NCBI GenBank assembly: GCA_021397835.1
Contig: JAJFZO010000609.1
Location: 10,604,001 to 10,668,000, forward strand
Reading direction: 5' to 3'
Length of the DNA: 64,000 nucleotides
DNA from: Moringa oleifera
Lineage: Eukaryota; Streptophyta; Magnoliopsida; Brassicales; Moringaceae
Shown: piece by piece, positions 1 through 15,502 of the stretch
Position numbering within the stretch: the stretch's first letter is position 1
How the letters are laid out: every line of letters starts with the position of its first letter
Position numbers and translations under genes: made by a program
Notes under the pieces: model-generated
Databases searched by the model: none
Told to the model about the DNA's origin: nothing
What the model saw: only the letters and a program-made list of their open reading frames with translations

Positions 1-3000
1 GGACAGAAAATTTTCAATAGCAACTAAGCCATGTGGAAAACAACCAGATCATTCATAATCAATATGCTTCTTTTGTTTTTTTTTTCTTTTTTTCTTTTTT
101 TTTTTTTTGGAGGTGGGATGAGATCAAGTACTATATATGAGTTATTATTAGCAGATGTCCTTTTGTATATTAGGTTTACAAGGTTAATTAGTGCTAGAAA
201 TGAAGTAGCAATTTTTTTTTTGGCCTTATCATGATACACACTATATTATAATAAAGATATATAAATCCTCATACTATTGTAAATAATAATATAAATAACA
301 TTATATTCAATAAAACTTATATAAAAATATAAACTTACTCATTTAAAATATTACACAGTTCAATCGTGATCATATATTTTTGTACTTAAAAATTTAATCT
401 CAAAAATACCTCTTAAATTAAAAAAAAAATGTGCCAAAACTTGTGTCACATCTAATTAAGAAATATTTACTTTATAATGAGATATAATAATTGTATATAT
501 TAACTCAACTTATATTTAAAGTATAAATTACCCTATTTTTAAATTAATTTGATATAATATATAAAAAAAATATCTCTTTTTTTTTCCCTTAAATGATGAT
601 ACCTAGCTAGGTAGCTATAAAATGAGTTGTTCTTTTCACCGCATTTAAAAGAACATATCCCAATGGGGAAAACAATAGTTTAAAAAATATAAATTGAAAT
701 ATATTATTGGAGAACTGATAAAATAGTGCACAAATACATCACACAGATCAACTTTCGGCATTTTTATCCTTTTCCTCCTTGCTTTTTCCCCTTTCCGGCC
801 TAATTATGTTACACTTTGCTTTGTGAGCGTGCGGGAATAAAGTTAGATTCATCATAATTATGATGTTCATAATAAGTTTTAATCACCACCCAACAATTTC
901 ATTTTCTTTTTCCTCTTTTGGGTCATTAGAAACTTTTTACGCGAAATAAAATCATTTGATATCAAGAAATGAAATTTAATGCACAAGTTGTTATTTACAT
1001 AAAAATCAAAATTTTCTATGGTTTTCATCTGCACTAAATTGACAATGTTAATACTAATCCTTTATTTTATGTCGATACTAATCACATCAATAGAAGATTT
1101 GAATAATTTTTTTTGTAAATAAAAAAATAAATTAACCTAAAGAGTTAATTACTTGATGAGGTTATAATTGCTAATGTTTTATAGAATGTTTGCGCGCAAC
1201 CATAATCACAGGGCTTGTGGGGGAACCGGGAAACATGTATAGTGTATGCTCTTGACTTTATAATAAAGTTCTTGAATTTATATATATATATATAAACAGT
1301 TGTGTGTTATTCTTGTAAGTATTGAAAGTGGAGACATAATTAGTGAGTTAATCATTCATATCTTGACAAATAGAAGACCTTAACTACACTATTTAATTAA
1401 CATTATGTCTGTCACTCCAATGCCAACACTCTATCTTTGTTTTACTTTACACCTTCACACGGAAAACGACAAAACTCCTCCGTTATTAACTCCGTCCAAC
1501 ACCTTTTTTTATTTATTATATAATGTAATAATATTGTTTGTGTGTGGGTTGTTGTTTTCGGAAAATAATACGTTTTGCTGTCAAAAAGTAGAACACCGTT
1601 ACAAAGCCAATACGGTGTCGCTTTTGACAACTGTTTCCTTTTCTTTAAAAGGGTAAAGCGGCTGAGCCCACTGGGTCAATTAAGGTGGCCCAACAAGCCA
1701 TTGACTCGAAGCTCGGGTTAGGCCGCGAAACACATCTGAACCGAAAAGAGATTATGGTTTCATAGGCTGACCCGACCCGACCCAGTTAATTTGAAATTTC
1801 TGAGACATGGGTGTTAATCCATAGGGAAAAAAAAAAAAGAAAGAAAGTAATAAAGCTTAGTGATTAGATTACGCGTTGGAGTAGAGGCATGAAAGGGTGA
1901 TTGAGTGGCGGTGAAGTTGTGGAGCCGAGAAAGTTAGGAGTTTAGAAGTAATTAGGGATTTCATTTTTCACGATCAAAACAAATATTATCCTAAAACTTT
2001 TGTAATTTTATACATAATATATTAACAATTTACTATGTGAATTAATCAAAACTTAAATTAAATTAAATATTTAGATTTAAGCCATCTTACATTGATTTAA
2101 TTTATATCCACATTTCACAAAAATTTTGATACGTAATAATAAAATAAAGTTAAAATAGATGAATTTGTTTCATATTTTTTTTTAAAATATAAACCGTAAA
2201 AAAATTCTCATTAATTTTAAAAAATATGATTTTTTTTGGACAATTAACAAGAAAATATAATTAAAACAAAATTTTATTATTTAAATTTTTAAAATGACAA
2301 TTAAATGCATACCAAAGAATTTAATCCTAGTGGCATTAGTATCCCATAGGCTTTGATTTTACTTCTTCCTATGTGTTTGAACATGCACCTCCCTTGTCCA
2401 CCACGTTACCACGAAAAATCTCAAAGTTAGATTAATGTTCTAAGGCTGACTTCCTTGCAACGAAATAAATGTGAAATTAGGTGAATTTTTGGTGTAATAT
2501 TAATCTTGTAACACTTTTGCATGGTCACGTAAAGTAGCATATAGTCGGTCCAATTTAATTTTTTTAATAACAAGTCAACCCCAATCCATATATAGGGGCA
2601 TGGAAAAATCACATTATTAAAATTAAAAAATTTTAGGAATTTCTCAAACACGTGTTATATGTTAATTGTGGGAAAATAATTAGAACGATTCTATGTATCA
2701 TGCTTATTGAAAATTAAAGATTTATAATTAGCATGTTAATTATAATAAATATTATTTAAGAAAAATGATTGTGTGAAAAGGAATATTGGTTTGATGGTTC
2801 AACCCAGGCTGATTAATACAGTAATGACCTGTTAATTAATTAAGATAGCAACTAATTAATTAAGGCACCTTGTATTTGACATAAGTAACTGTCTCCGGTA
2901 ATGCGACGTCGTTTCCCTCCCCCCCTCCTCCTTCCCGCTTGCCTATATTTACCCTGCAACTGACACTTCCTCATTTTCATGCAGCTTTCCTCTCTCTCTC

Positions 3001-3072
3001 TCTCTCTCTCTGAACAAATTATATATACAGCACCAGAAATTCTTGAGCCGATAAGAAAGATTTATTGGAAGA
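1..3072. other. AT-rich intergenic region upstream of CKX
   Basis: No gene recognised. The sequence is mostly AT-rich, with homopolymer runs near 68-110. A GC-richer patch at about 1640-1800 holds several GGCCCA/GACCCG-like words and looks promoter-like, but no coding exon is seen beside it. A perfect palindrome around a G-box (CACGTG) lies at 2649-2654. A TATATTTA box near 2944 and a CT tract at 2990-3011 precede the CKX start and are its likely core promoter and leader. Confidence 0.5.
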
Positions 3073-5512
<2,440 letters not shown>

Positions 5513-6418
5513 TAACAGACTACAAGCATATGTAAATTTATGAATGTTTCAAAATCAGATCAGCTTTTGTGATTTGTCTTAATTTTGGCATGTGAAACAG
5601 GATGGATGTGGGCGTTTTAGAATCAGAATAATGAATAAGACAGACCAAAAAAAAAATCTGAAATTTGGAATAATTTTTTCATTTCATTGGTATAGATTTA
5701 ATTTATATATATATATATAAAAGCAAACTAAAAATTTTATTTATTTATATATCTTATAAACTTTAAATTTTAAAAAATTAATAAAATTAAAATATTATTC
5801 TAATCAGTTGATATAATAAAAGAATAAGTTTTATTTAATTAAAGACATGAAGCAAATAAAACATATTATTAAGAATGGAACTTAATAAATATTTGAAATA
5901 TATCAGAGATCATCTTATAAATTGAAATTCCAAGATTGTTTCATGTATTGCATTTTAGCTTTTCGAAAATTCTTAGTTATATTATACTTAATTTTATTTT
6001 TAGTAGTTTATGTTTAATTTGGAATTAGAAATATTTAATTATTTATAAATATATTAATCATATTAAAATGCTTTAATATACACTCTTTAATACAAAATCC
6101 CATCTAATTTTCTATTTATTAATTACTTAACAATGCAAGAAGATTTTTTTTTAAGTATATTATATAGTCTGAGAAAAACAAAACAGGAAGGATGGAAAAC
6201 AATGCCGTGTGAAAAATCTTTCGAGAAAACGATTTGCCGTTTCTTGTTTATAGGAAAAATTGTTTGTCATTTTTGGTCCACGAGACTTTATGCATTTTCT
6301 TACTGGAAAAGTTAAACGGCATGATTGTTGAATCAGACCTGGGACGATCAATGAAACGGCGTCGTTCGGATGATAGCGGATTATACGCACAAAATGCTGG
6401 TGTTCTTTAGTTCTAGCT
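5513..6418. other. CKX 3' region and CFM3 5' region
   Basis: Very AT-rich spacer between the CKX stop and the CFM3 start. It holds the presumed CKX 3' UTR and a (TA)n run near 5706-5720. The last 100 bp or so turn GC-richer (GAAACGGCGTCGTTCGG near 6352-6368) and probably form the CFM3 promoter and leader. No other coding signal is seen. Confidence 0.5.
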
Positions 6419-9400
6419 ATGGCGCTCTCACAATTGCCACTGAATCTTCACACTGACACTTCTACGTACCCGTATTCGCATTCCCTTCGTTATCTTCTTT
6501 TTCGATCCCGAGGATGTTTTCTAAACATTGATTTTAGAATTCGCAAATTCGAAACTTGTTGCTCTCATCACACGGTTCGGCTGGGCATCGACCAGCGAGA
6601 ACCCATCAGAGTAGCTATTGGGACCCCAAAGACGAAAAGAAAGCCCCGGCCAAGCTTCTTTGATCAGATTCAGGATAAATGGTCTGTCAAAATAAATTCT
6701 CCGAGAGAGAAGCTTCCGTGGCAAGAACAAGAACCAATTCAGTACCAGCAGCAACACCTAGAAACAGAAGAGGAAAAAGTAGTGAAAAACCAGCAATCAT
6801 CCTCGGGGGGTCATGTACCTGGAGCGAAAATTGGAGTGAGTCAACAAGTGGGAGTGAGAGACCCGGTGAGATATCCTTTATCGACTCGATTTATCTCTGC
6901 TCCGTGGGCTCATGGAACCAAACCCAGAAAACATCGGTTTGATTTTGAACCTGATACCTCAGATTTTAGTTCTCATGATGAAGAGAATGCCAATGGGTCT
7001 CGCCGACTTTCTTATGATAATCCTATAAACGATGGTGTAGAAGAAGCAAAAGGTTTAGGTAATGAAACTAACTCTGATGGCAAATTTAGGGGAAAGATGG
7101 AACTATCAGGAGGCAAGAGGGCCGTAACTGGCAGGGGCTCAAATGGTGTAGTTTGCCTCCGTGAGAAGGAACTTGGGGACAACGAAAAGTTTGAGGAGTT
7201 TGAGGTTTCTGGGGAAGATTATATTGAATCAACTGAGCTGCCATGGAGAGAGAGGAGACCGGACATTGCAGAAAGGAATAGCATTTGGAAGAGGAGTAAG
7301 ACCAAATTGGCTGAGAGCACTATTCCTGAGCATGAACTGCGAAGGCTTAGGAATGTTGCTTTGAGGATGTTCGAAAGAATGAAAGTTGGCCCTGCTGGGA
7401 TAACGCAGGCATTGGTGGATGCAATTCATGAGAAATGGAAGATTGATGAAGTGGTGAAGTTGAAGTTTGAAGAACCTCTTTCACTTAACATGAGAAAGAC
7501 ACATGAGATTTTGGAGGTCAGTGTTTGTTCAACTTTTGATTGGTTGCTTGGTTTGCATTTCTAATCTTTATATATGGGATGGATGATTTTAGTGCTTCAT
7601 ATGGCTTTCATGATTTGCTTGTCATCAGTTACATGTCTGTTCCTATGACATTGAAAATTCTCCTGTTATATTGGTCTTTCAGCTACTTGTTGATGTGGTT
7701 TTTCTAACTTCTTATATGGCTTATGTTTTCTGCTGTGTCAGAGTAAAACCAGGGGTTTGGTTATATGGAGATCTGGCAGTTCAGTAGTGTTGTACAGGGG
7801 AATGATGTACAAACTTCCTTGTGTACAATCATATACTAAACAGCATCAGGTGGATAGAAGTGTTGTGCAGCATTCAAGTGATCTCACTGGTAATGCTGTC
7901 CAAAATGTTGGAGTCAAGGATTCAGCTGGAACTACAGAATTATCAGGACCTGATTCTGCAAGGTATTTGAAGGATCAATCAAAGGAAGAAGTAATTCAGT
8001 TGTGTGAACTCGACCATTTCTTAAATGAATTAGGTCCACGGTTCAAAGATTGGACAGGTCGTGACCCATTGCCTGTCGATGCTGATTTGCTTCCTCCTGT
8101 GGTTTCCGGGTATAAACCTCCATTCAGAAGTCTACCTTATGGCATAAGACCTTGTTTAGGGAACAAGGAAATGACCAATTTACGTAGACTTGCAAGGACA
8201 GTTGCTCCACACTTTGCCCTTGGTATGCAAAATGTAATGTGTCCATCACCGCCAAGTACTTCTTTTCTGTCGCTTTTTTAAGTGTTTTCTGCTTGCTTCC
8301 TTGTAGGTAGGAACAGAGAACTGCAAGGTCTGGCTAAGGCTATGGTGAAGCTATGGGAAAGAAGTGCTATCGCAAAGATAGCCATCAAACGTGGCGTAGA
8401 AAACACACGTAATGAGAGGATGGCAGAAGAACTTAAGGTGCAAAAGAGTAAATGTTCCTGGGATCTAGAATGGAAAATATTTAAACATATATCATAAGGT
8501 TTACGAGACTTAGAAAAGTGTTAAAGGTATTTAAGTAACTAAGCAGATTCGTGGGTTTAGACTTTTGGTTGTTATACTGCTTCACATGCATAATAGTCAT
8601 TTGGATGGCTTTTGTCCCTGTTATTAGAAAAGACATAAGATGAACGGAATATTCCTGTCAATAGCTTCCTAAGATTGTCATTGCGCTTTTATTATCCATA
8701 TTATTTAAGTAGTAAAGAGAAAAAGTTATGTGGTTTACAGAGATTAATGTTTGCTTTCAATGCCAAAGTGATGCTTCCTCTGATTAGATTTTTGTTAAAT
8801 GCTAAAGATTCAGTGTTCCTGTTAAGTAACTTTAAGGACTGGGTATTATATGTTTCTCTATCAAGTTTTTGTGGATTATTAGCTTGTCTTCTATATTCTG
8901 GCTGCTCTTATGATCTCAATTTCCCTGTGAATTCCAAGGACTCTCGTTTATTCCACAATAACTTCTTTGTGCTTATTATCGTGTTTCATGCATGCAGAAC
9001 CTGACTGGGGGTATACTACTTTCAAGAAACAAGGACTTTATTGTCTTCTACAGAGGTAATGATTTCATGCCACCTGCTGTTACAGATGCATTGACAGAGA
9101 GGCAAAAAGTGAGAGAGGTCCAGCACGATGAGGAAGAACAAGCACGACAGGCAGCTGCAGCCTTGATTGTATCCAATGCCAAATCTTCTCTAATTCCGCA
9201 TGTTGCTGGGACCCTTGCTGAGACTAAAGCTGCAATCTCTCGATGGGGAAAGCAGCCAAGCAGTGAAGATTTGGACAAAATGATGAGAGATTCAGCTATC
9301 ACTAAACGTGCTTCATTAGTTAGATATCTTAAAAAAAAACTAGATTTTGTAAGTCATACTCTAGATAAAATCTTACAGCAAAGATATCGGTTCTGTTTTC

Positions 9401-10693
9401 TGCCACTCTCTAATTGAAAATCTATGTCTAATTTTTGATGGTTCTAGGCAAAAGGAAAGTTAAGAAAGGCTGAGAAGGCTTTAGCAAAAGTGCAGGATCA
9501 TCTAGAACCAGCAGAACTTCCAACTGATTTGGAAACTATTAGTGATGAGGAGAGAGTTTTATTTCGTAAGATTGGTCTGAGTATGAAACCTTACCTCCTT
9601 CTAGGTAAGAGCAGACACTTCACCCTTCTTAATTGTTTGAAGGGGAAGACATAAATATGCCTGAATTTTTCTGCTCCAGGGAGGCGAGGGGTTTATGACG
9701 GTACCATAGAGAACATGCACTTGCACTGGAAGCATCGTGAGTTGGTGAAGATAATTGTGAAAGGAAAAAATTTTGCACAAGTCAAGCATATCGCAATTTC
9801 TTCGGAGGCTGAAAGTGGTGGAGTGCTAGTATCTGTAGATAGAACTACCAAAGGCTATGCAATTCTTGTCTATCGTGGCAAGAATTACCAAACTCCTTGT
9901 CAACTAAGGCCAAAGAATTTATTGACAAGAAGGCAGGCTTTGGCTCGGTCAATTGAACTTCAGAGACGTGAAGTAAGATATTCTGCTTGTTTACAAACTA
10001 AAGCTGGTGGTTGTGCCTCATCTAATCTTTTCATAAAATTTCCAGGCACTGAAGCATCATATTGAGGACTTACAGGAAAGAATTGAGCTTCTTAAGTCTG
10101 AACTGGTATGTTCTCGTGGCCTCACATATACTTCAGTTATTTAGTTACGTAACAACAATGCAACCAATCACTGATCTTTTAATATTTGTTATGGGCATGC
10201 TCTGATTCAGGAAGATACCAAAGCTGGCAAGGATATTGATGTAGAAAAGAACTTGTACTCGAAGTTGGATGATACTAACTTGTATTCTAAGTTCATTGAA
10301 GAGGTAAATGACCCTCCAAAGTTGTCAACCTCTTTATGTGGTATACATGCACAAGTGTTTTCTACATCCGAAGACAAAGTGTATATCTCATCTAAATTTT
10401 ACTTTGGCAATAATTCTTTTGACATAAGATTTTCACTTTTAGACAGTGATGTCTGGTATAACTTTGCATTTCCCAGTTGGTATGAACTGATTCCTATAAC
10501 TAAGAGTTGCTGTTCTGCAAGTCTTTGTTTGTGTTATAAACTTATTTTTTCGTTCAGTAGTACAAACTGGGTACATAAAACTGATTATTTGGACCAGGAA
10601 GGAGAAGAGGCATATCTAGAAACATATGACAGCGGCAATGAGGATGGCTGTGAGAATGAGGAATCATTGGTAGAAAAAAGAGCAATTTTCTAA
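6419..10693 (+). CDS. CFM3: CRM-domain intron-splicing factor, CFM3-like, organellar
   Basis: RNA-binding protein of the CRS1/YhbY (CRM) family. CFM3 relatives promote splicing of group II introns in plastids and mitochondria. Nine exons: 6419-7516, 7742-8222, 8307-8437, 8998-9348, 9448-9604, 9680-9972, 10046-10105, 10211-10303, 10598-10693, giving 919 residues. The N-terminus is basic, Ser-rich and poor in acids, as in a transit peptide, and is followed by a low-complexity linker. Three CRM domains end in the hallmark strand: [28 protein letters not shown] and [14 protein letters not shown]. The first is preceded by [19 protein letters not shown], the third by [14 protein letters not shown] coiled segment and an acidic tail follow. 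Three CRM domains and this domain spacing fit CFM3 better than CRS1, CAF or CFM2. The last intron (10304-10597) is stop-free and in frame, so retention would add 98 residues. Confidence 0.92.
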
Positions 10694-11549
10694 CTCATGC
10701 TGGTAGTTTCAACTTACCGAGAGCAAGATGGAATGATTAGCTTGGAAGTTCCAATTGCAACAGCCTTTGATCTATGAGGGTTGTTACAGCATTGGCTCTG
10801 CTATTATGGAATCAGTTCTTTTGAAGCGACACTGCTAAAGGTAGATAAATTACTTAGAAGCCTCTAATTGCTTGTCCATACGTAACATTGTTGTGTAAAT
10901 AAACTACCAGGCAATTACTTCATTTTTGTTTTTGTTTTTGCTAATTTTGGTTTACAATTCTGTTACATCATTAATAGATCCTGCTTGAATGTGACTACAA
11001 GGAACTATTGTACCAGGAAGCATTCTTTATCCTTCTTGTTTCTTATAGAGCACCTGTCGAAGTATTCTTCAAACGATTTTTGATCAAATCTCAAGGATAT
11101 ATCTGCTTTCCCCACAGCCCAATTGTTCTTTCCAAGATTGGTGTTTGAAACCTGTTTCAGGTTCACATAACATAGATTGGCAAACTTTGCAGTAAAAGAT
11201 ACTTGCTCCATGTAGTTAATATATATATACATATACTGTCTTTGATTCTGATAAAGCTAAAAAGAGGTACTTGCTGCAAATCTGCCTGGAAATATATTTA
11301 CTTTTGTGAAATTGATCCTGTTAATTGTAGCCTGAAGCTTTCTGTTTATAACCAAAATTCGGGGGGTACTTGACCTGGCCAAAAGGTTGATAAATCAGAA
11401 ACATGTAGATCACAGTTTGTGTGTCTCAACATAGATCATGTGGGGTGGATTTATATCATAAATAAAATACAAAGCTCAACATCTGTAAAAGATACATCAA
11501 CTAGGAATTCATGTCAGATGAAATTATCCATTGTATCTGGCTGAGTATC
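10694..11549. other. Convergent 3' ends of CFM3 and the hydrolase
   Basis: Tail-to-tail spacer. It holds the 3' UTR of CFM3 (reading +) and of the alpha/beta hydrolase (reading -). A 75-codon minus-strand ORF at 11005-11232 matches nothing I recognise and is probably chance. No repeat or RNA gene is evident. Confidence 0.5.
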
Positions 11550-14500
11550 TTAGCCACGCTGTATTGTAGCCTTTATGAAGTCCAAGACAATTGATGTTAA
11601 TTCAGGTTGATGTGAAGTATAACAGTGATCAGCTCCTTCTACAATGTGTAATTTGTGGTTAGGTATAACCTTGTCGAACTCAAATGCATCTTCAACTGGA
11701 ATGATTTGGTCAGCAGATCCATGGACCGTCAGGACCCTGTACAAATTGGTAATAATATAAAGAAACGTTTAGACATTTAACAACAGGAAAGAGCTTCCAC
11801 TAATATAATTGGATATCTTTCACCTGCATTCTTTCCCAATCTTATGGCACGCTTCATGCATATCTGTAGCAAGGCGATCCATCAAGCTCTCTTCAGTCAC
11901 ACGATACTCAACACTTCCTACAAAATGAAAACATGGATTGAAAGTCATCCCATTGTAAAATTATGTTAGTCAAGTAAGTAGACAATTGAAGAGAGTGAAA
12001 AAAAGAGAGGCGGGTAAACAGGAGTTGAAGGATTTGAAGGGGAACCGAAGATCCAGGCTTCAAGCCCGAGTTAGAATGGATTCCCTCAACTTTAGAGATA
12101 TATTTTTTTTTTTCTCATTTGTATTTCCTTAACTATAATGAAACAACACAGGAAACTGAGAATTTTAGATTCTCAAAACTTGTCCGACAATCTCTCATTC
12201 ACAAGCTCTAGAAATTTGTACATATGTTGCTTATGAGATTTTTTACCTGTGCTGTTCTTAACATCAATGAATCCATCCTGCTTAATTCTCTGCATAAAAT
12301 CTTTTCCCAAACGTTCTTCAATGCCTTTCTTCAAGTCATAGCGGCCAGAAAGATTGACGACTGTGTGGACATCATGATACTTTGAAGGATAGAGAAGCAC
12401 TACATTGCCTCCTGCATTTACATTATAAGAGTGACGAATCAAATGTGATATTATTTTTTTAATTATTGTATAAAACTGGCATATTCAAGGATATCTTCAT
12501 TTTCTATTTGTTGAAGCTCTTTTCTTTCACTGGAAATAATAACATGATGAAAGAGCACCAGAACAGAATCCGACCCATGTGTTCCTCGACATCTTTAGCT
12601 ATGTTTGACATCACTCAACTTTTGGCCAAAATGGCAGGTGGGGGAGAGGAAACACTGATGTGAACAACGAAAACTCCACCAGAAGCTTGTGCTTTGAACC
12701 AATGAAAATTTATAGACGGTCAATCAATGACATATTCCTGGACCCTCCCAAAAGCTGGCAGAGATTAGAAACATGGACTACTTGAGAAGCGCCCAAGTCA
12801 ATGACATAAATAGGCTGGTGCTAACACCACTACTTACACAATGAAGACATTTACAATCATCTTGTCAGTCAAATGACAAACGACAGCAAGAAGTGAATTG
12901 GAACAAGTAGAAATTCATGACAAGTATTTGTTCGAGCTACCACATTCTTGCAGTTCTGCTAATATAGCTCAACATTAGAACTTACTGCTTGTACAGAGTC
13001 CTTTCTAATCACCTAGTGAAAGTTATAGCATGTTAACAGCTATCATTTCAGCTCCATTAAATTGAATAGAAACATTTGGTGTTGGAGGCACACTATTTTG
13101 CCATTTGGATGTAACATAAATGCTGAGAATTTTTCAGCAGAAATTCTGGGAAGAATAAGAGAATGATGCTCCTATCAGCTTATGGCTGGAATGTAAGCTT
13201 ATAGTCTCCTAAATCTGGTTCTTATCCAAATAAGAGAGATACAGTTCTGACTGTGTTATGAGACCTTTCTCCAGTCATCTTGCCTATAATCTCATCATAT
13301 AATGTACAAACAGGATAAACAATCCTACTGACCTTTACTATGCCCAAGAATTGCACTTATTACACGGTTGGCCTCAGAGAAGTGCTGGATTACGGCATGC
13401 AAATCATCAACCTCTCGGAAGTAGTTACCATACTGAAAAGAACCTTCACTTTCCCTAGAAACCATAATTTTTCCACCAGATTAATAGGCAACAGAGTTAC
13501 TAACAAGGAACAATATTGTAGAGATAAAGCAACAATGCGCTTACAATTTCTGCAATCAACCTACTGTGTTCTGTTCGTTAAGAAAGTGCAGAAGGGCGAC
13601 TCATTGCACACTTTATATTCAACATCCTTGAATAGTTTACCACTTACCCATTCCCAGCAAAATCAAAACGGAAGACACTGATTCCTTCTTTCTCCAAAGC
13701 AACAGCAAGGTTCACCATGGTACTGTGTTCCTGAATAAGGAAAACATTAGTCATTAACCCTATACACACCAAGCCAAGGAAGCATTTTGTATAACAAAAA
13801 TGTTTATCTATGGTGAAACACTGATTATCTGAAGATTTTGGGATTATGAATATTAAGCTGAAGTCGAGCAGAGTCCTTTCAGAATTGATAATATTGGATT
13901 TCAGAAATTACTCGGATATGACTTGGAAAATTTTTAGAAGATGAAAAAACACATCAAACTTATAATACAAACCTTTCTGGATCGAAAACCATGGCATAAG
14001 ATTATCATTTCCCTCGATCCAGTTTCATGCAATAAGCCCACAAGATTTTCACCATATTTGTTTGGAATGATAACTTTCTGCTGCTGAACCACTGAAAAAA
14101 CATAGTTTGCATTAGAATTGAAGAGAGTGCTCAAATTAACCATCTAGTCCATATATTTTTCATAACCTCAACCCTCTTGCTTGTTACATATAAAGAAGAT
14201 TTCTAGATCTCCATTTCATTTTCAGTACTCAAGTTAATGGATAAACTCCACCTACTTTTAGTACTTTTGGTTGAAAAAGTCACCAAATTCCAGGGACAGT
14301 CTCAATTATCTAACTAAATAGATAACAAACTGCCCCATATGCTTATCTAAGATAATTGACAAATTCTGCCACAATCTTCTGGCAATGCATTTGAGAAGCA
14401 TATGCTGTTAAACCATGGTTCATTTACAACTAGATATGCAAAGTTGACCAGCATTCAGTTTGTCATTGAGCTAAGAAGCACATAAAAAGGATAGGTTAAT

Positions 14501-15502
14501 ACTTTAGTGTCCCAAAGAAATGAGGTAGGATTTTGATGAGCCGATGTTACTTGCGCAAAGATCAGAAGGAAACTGTTTACCACCTCCAGGTGGGGTGCAG
14601 GTGGACTGCCCAGATATGGAGATCAGTACTCAGTTTGCCGAGTTTGTCTTGGGTACAGGCAGGGTCAGTAGTAGGAGGGTTAGTGGCATGGACAAGACAG
14701 GGGTTAAGGAAAGAAAATAGGAGATTGGTGAGGATGATACCGTAAGTAATTTTTTGGAGCATTTGTCGTCGAAGAAATAGGAGGGCTTTTAATAGCTTGG
14801 AGACACCTCACTTGTAATTAAAGAGTTGAGTCTTGGATTAGAGTTTTGAATTTCTGGGACTCGGGTGAATATTTTGTAAATGAGAAAGATTTAGTAGATA
14901 TCATAAAATTACTAACTTCCTAAGCTAACTACATTTGTAATGGAATGCACCCCTTGGTGCTCAGTAGATGATACACACACCTTTGTTGCTGCTCACAAAA
15001 AAAAAAAAAAAAGAGGCTGATGCTTTGGTGTCAAAATTGCTCAAGCAAAGGAGAATTACAAAAACTTTTGTATTAACAGACAATCATCTGACCATCAAAG
15101 CCTGGACATAACAATTCCATAAACTTAAATAGATCACAGTGTTCACAATAATTGAAGGAACTAAATCAAACAACTTCAGATTGATGAGTTCACTTAATTA
15201 ATACACATGAAACTCCAATGAATTGATCGACCAAAAGCCCGTTTCATCTAATACACAAACACACCCTTAAGTATTGCAAGTATCTGTACGCGAAAAAGAA
15301 GCAACCAGATAGTACCATAGCAAAACCATAGGTTCTATGGGTGTCTCAGACGCTGATTGCCTTTCCGTTTCAGTTACAAATAGCAAGATCACACACAAAT
15401 GCACACCACTTAGCAACTTGATTATCAAAAGCCATGCAATATGTATAAAATGGGTCATTGACATTTGAAACCTGGATTTTGCGGAGACTGAGAGTGAGCC
15501 AT
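11550..15502 (-). CDS. Alpha/beta hydrolase (serine esterase/aminopeptidase S33 type)
   Basis: Small alpha/beta-fold hydrolase of a plant family annotated as putative esterase/lipase or S33 peptidase; the substrate is unknown. Seven exons, 5' to 3': 15502-15472, 14091-13973, 13730-13648, 13454-13333, 12411-12247, 11917-11824, 11736-11550, totalling 266 residues. Visible motifs: LCHGFRS (oxyanion loop), RFDFAGNGESEG, the nucleophile elbow GHSKGG with Ser117 (codons split by the exon 4/5 junction), the acid HGSADQIIPVED (Asp214) and the base EGADHCYTSHQ (His242). The catalytic triad is therefore complete. I chose ATG 15502 (MAHSQSPQNP) because it matches the short N-terminus of relatives as I recall them. 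In-frame ATGs at 15511 and 15643 would add 3 or 47 residues; the longest is Ser/Arg-rich and could be a targeting peptide. Intron 1 contains a LINE fragment. Confidence 0.88.
14500..15015 (+). mobile_element. 5'-truncated, decayed LINE (non-LTR retrotransposon) 3' end
   Basis: Lies antisense in intron 1 of the alpha/beta hydrolase. A 70-codon ORF (14536-14745) carries the C-terminal zinc-binding motif of plant LINE reverse transcriptases: ET-x2-HL-x3-C followed by W-x3-IW. The second Cys of the leading C-x2-C is Arg. A stop interrupts it, and FWSI-x-RRRNRRAF, also typical of LINEs, follows in a degraded frame. The element ends in a short 3' UTR and a pure A run (about 14998-15012). Related words (ACTTTAGTGTCCCAAA near 14501, GCTTTGGTGTCAAAA near 15022) flank it and may be a decayed target-site duplication. 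It is not functional. Confidence 0.75.
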
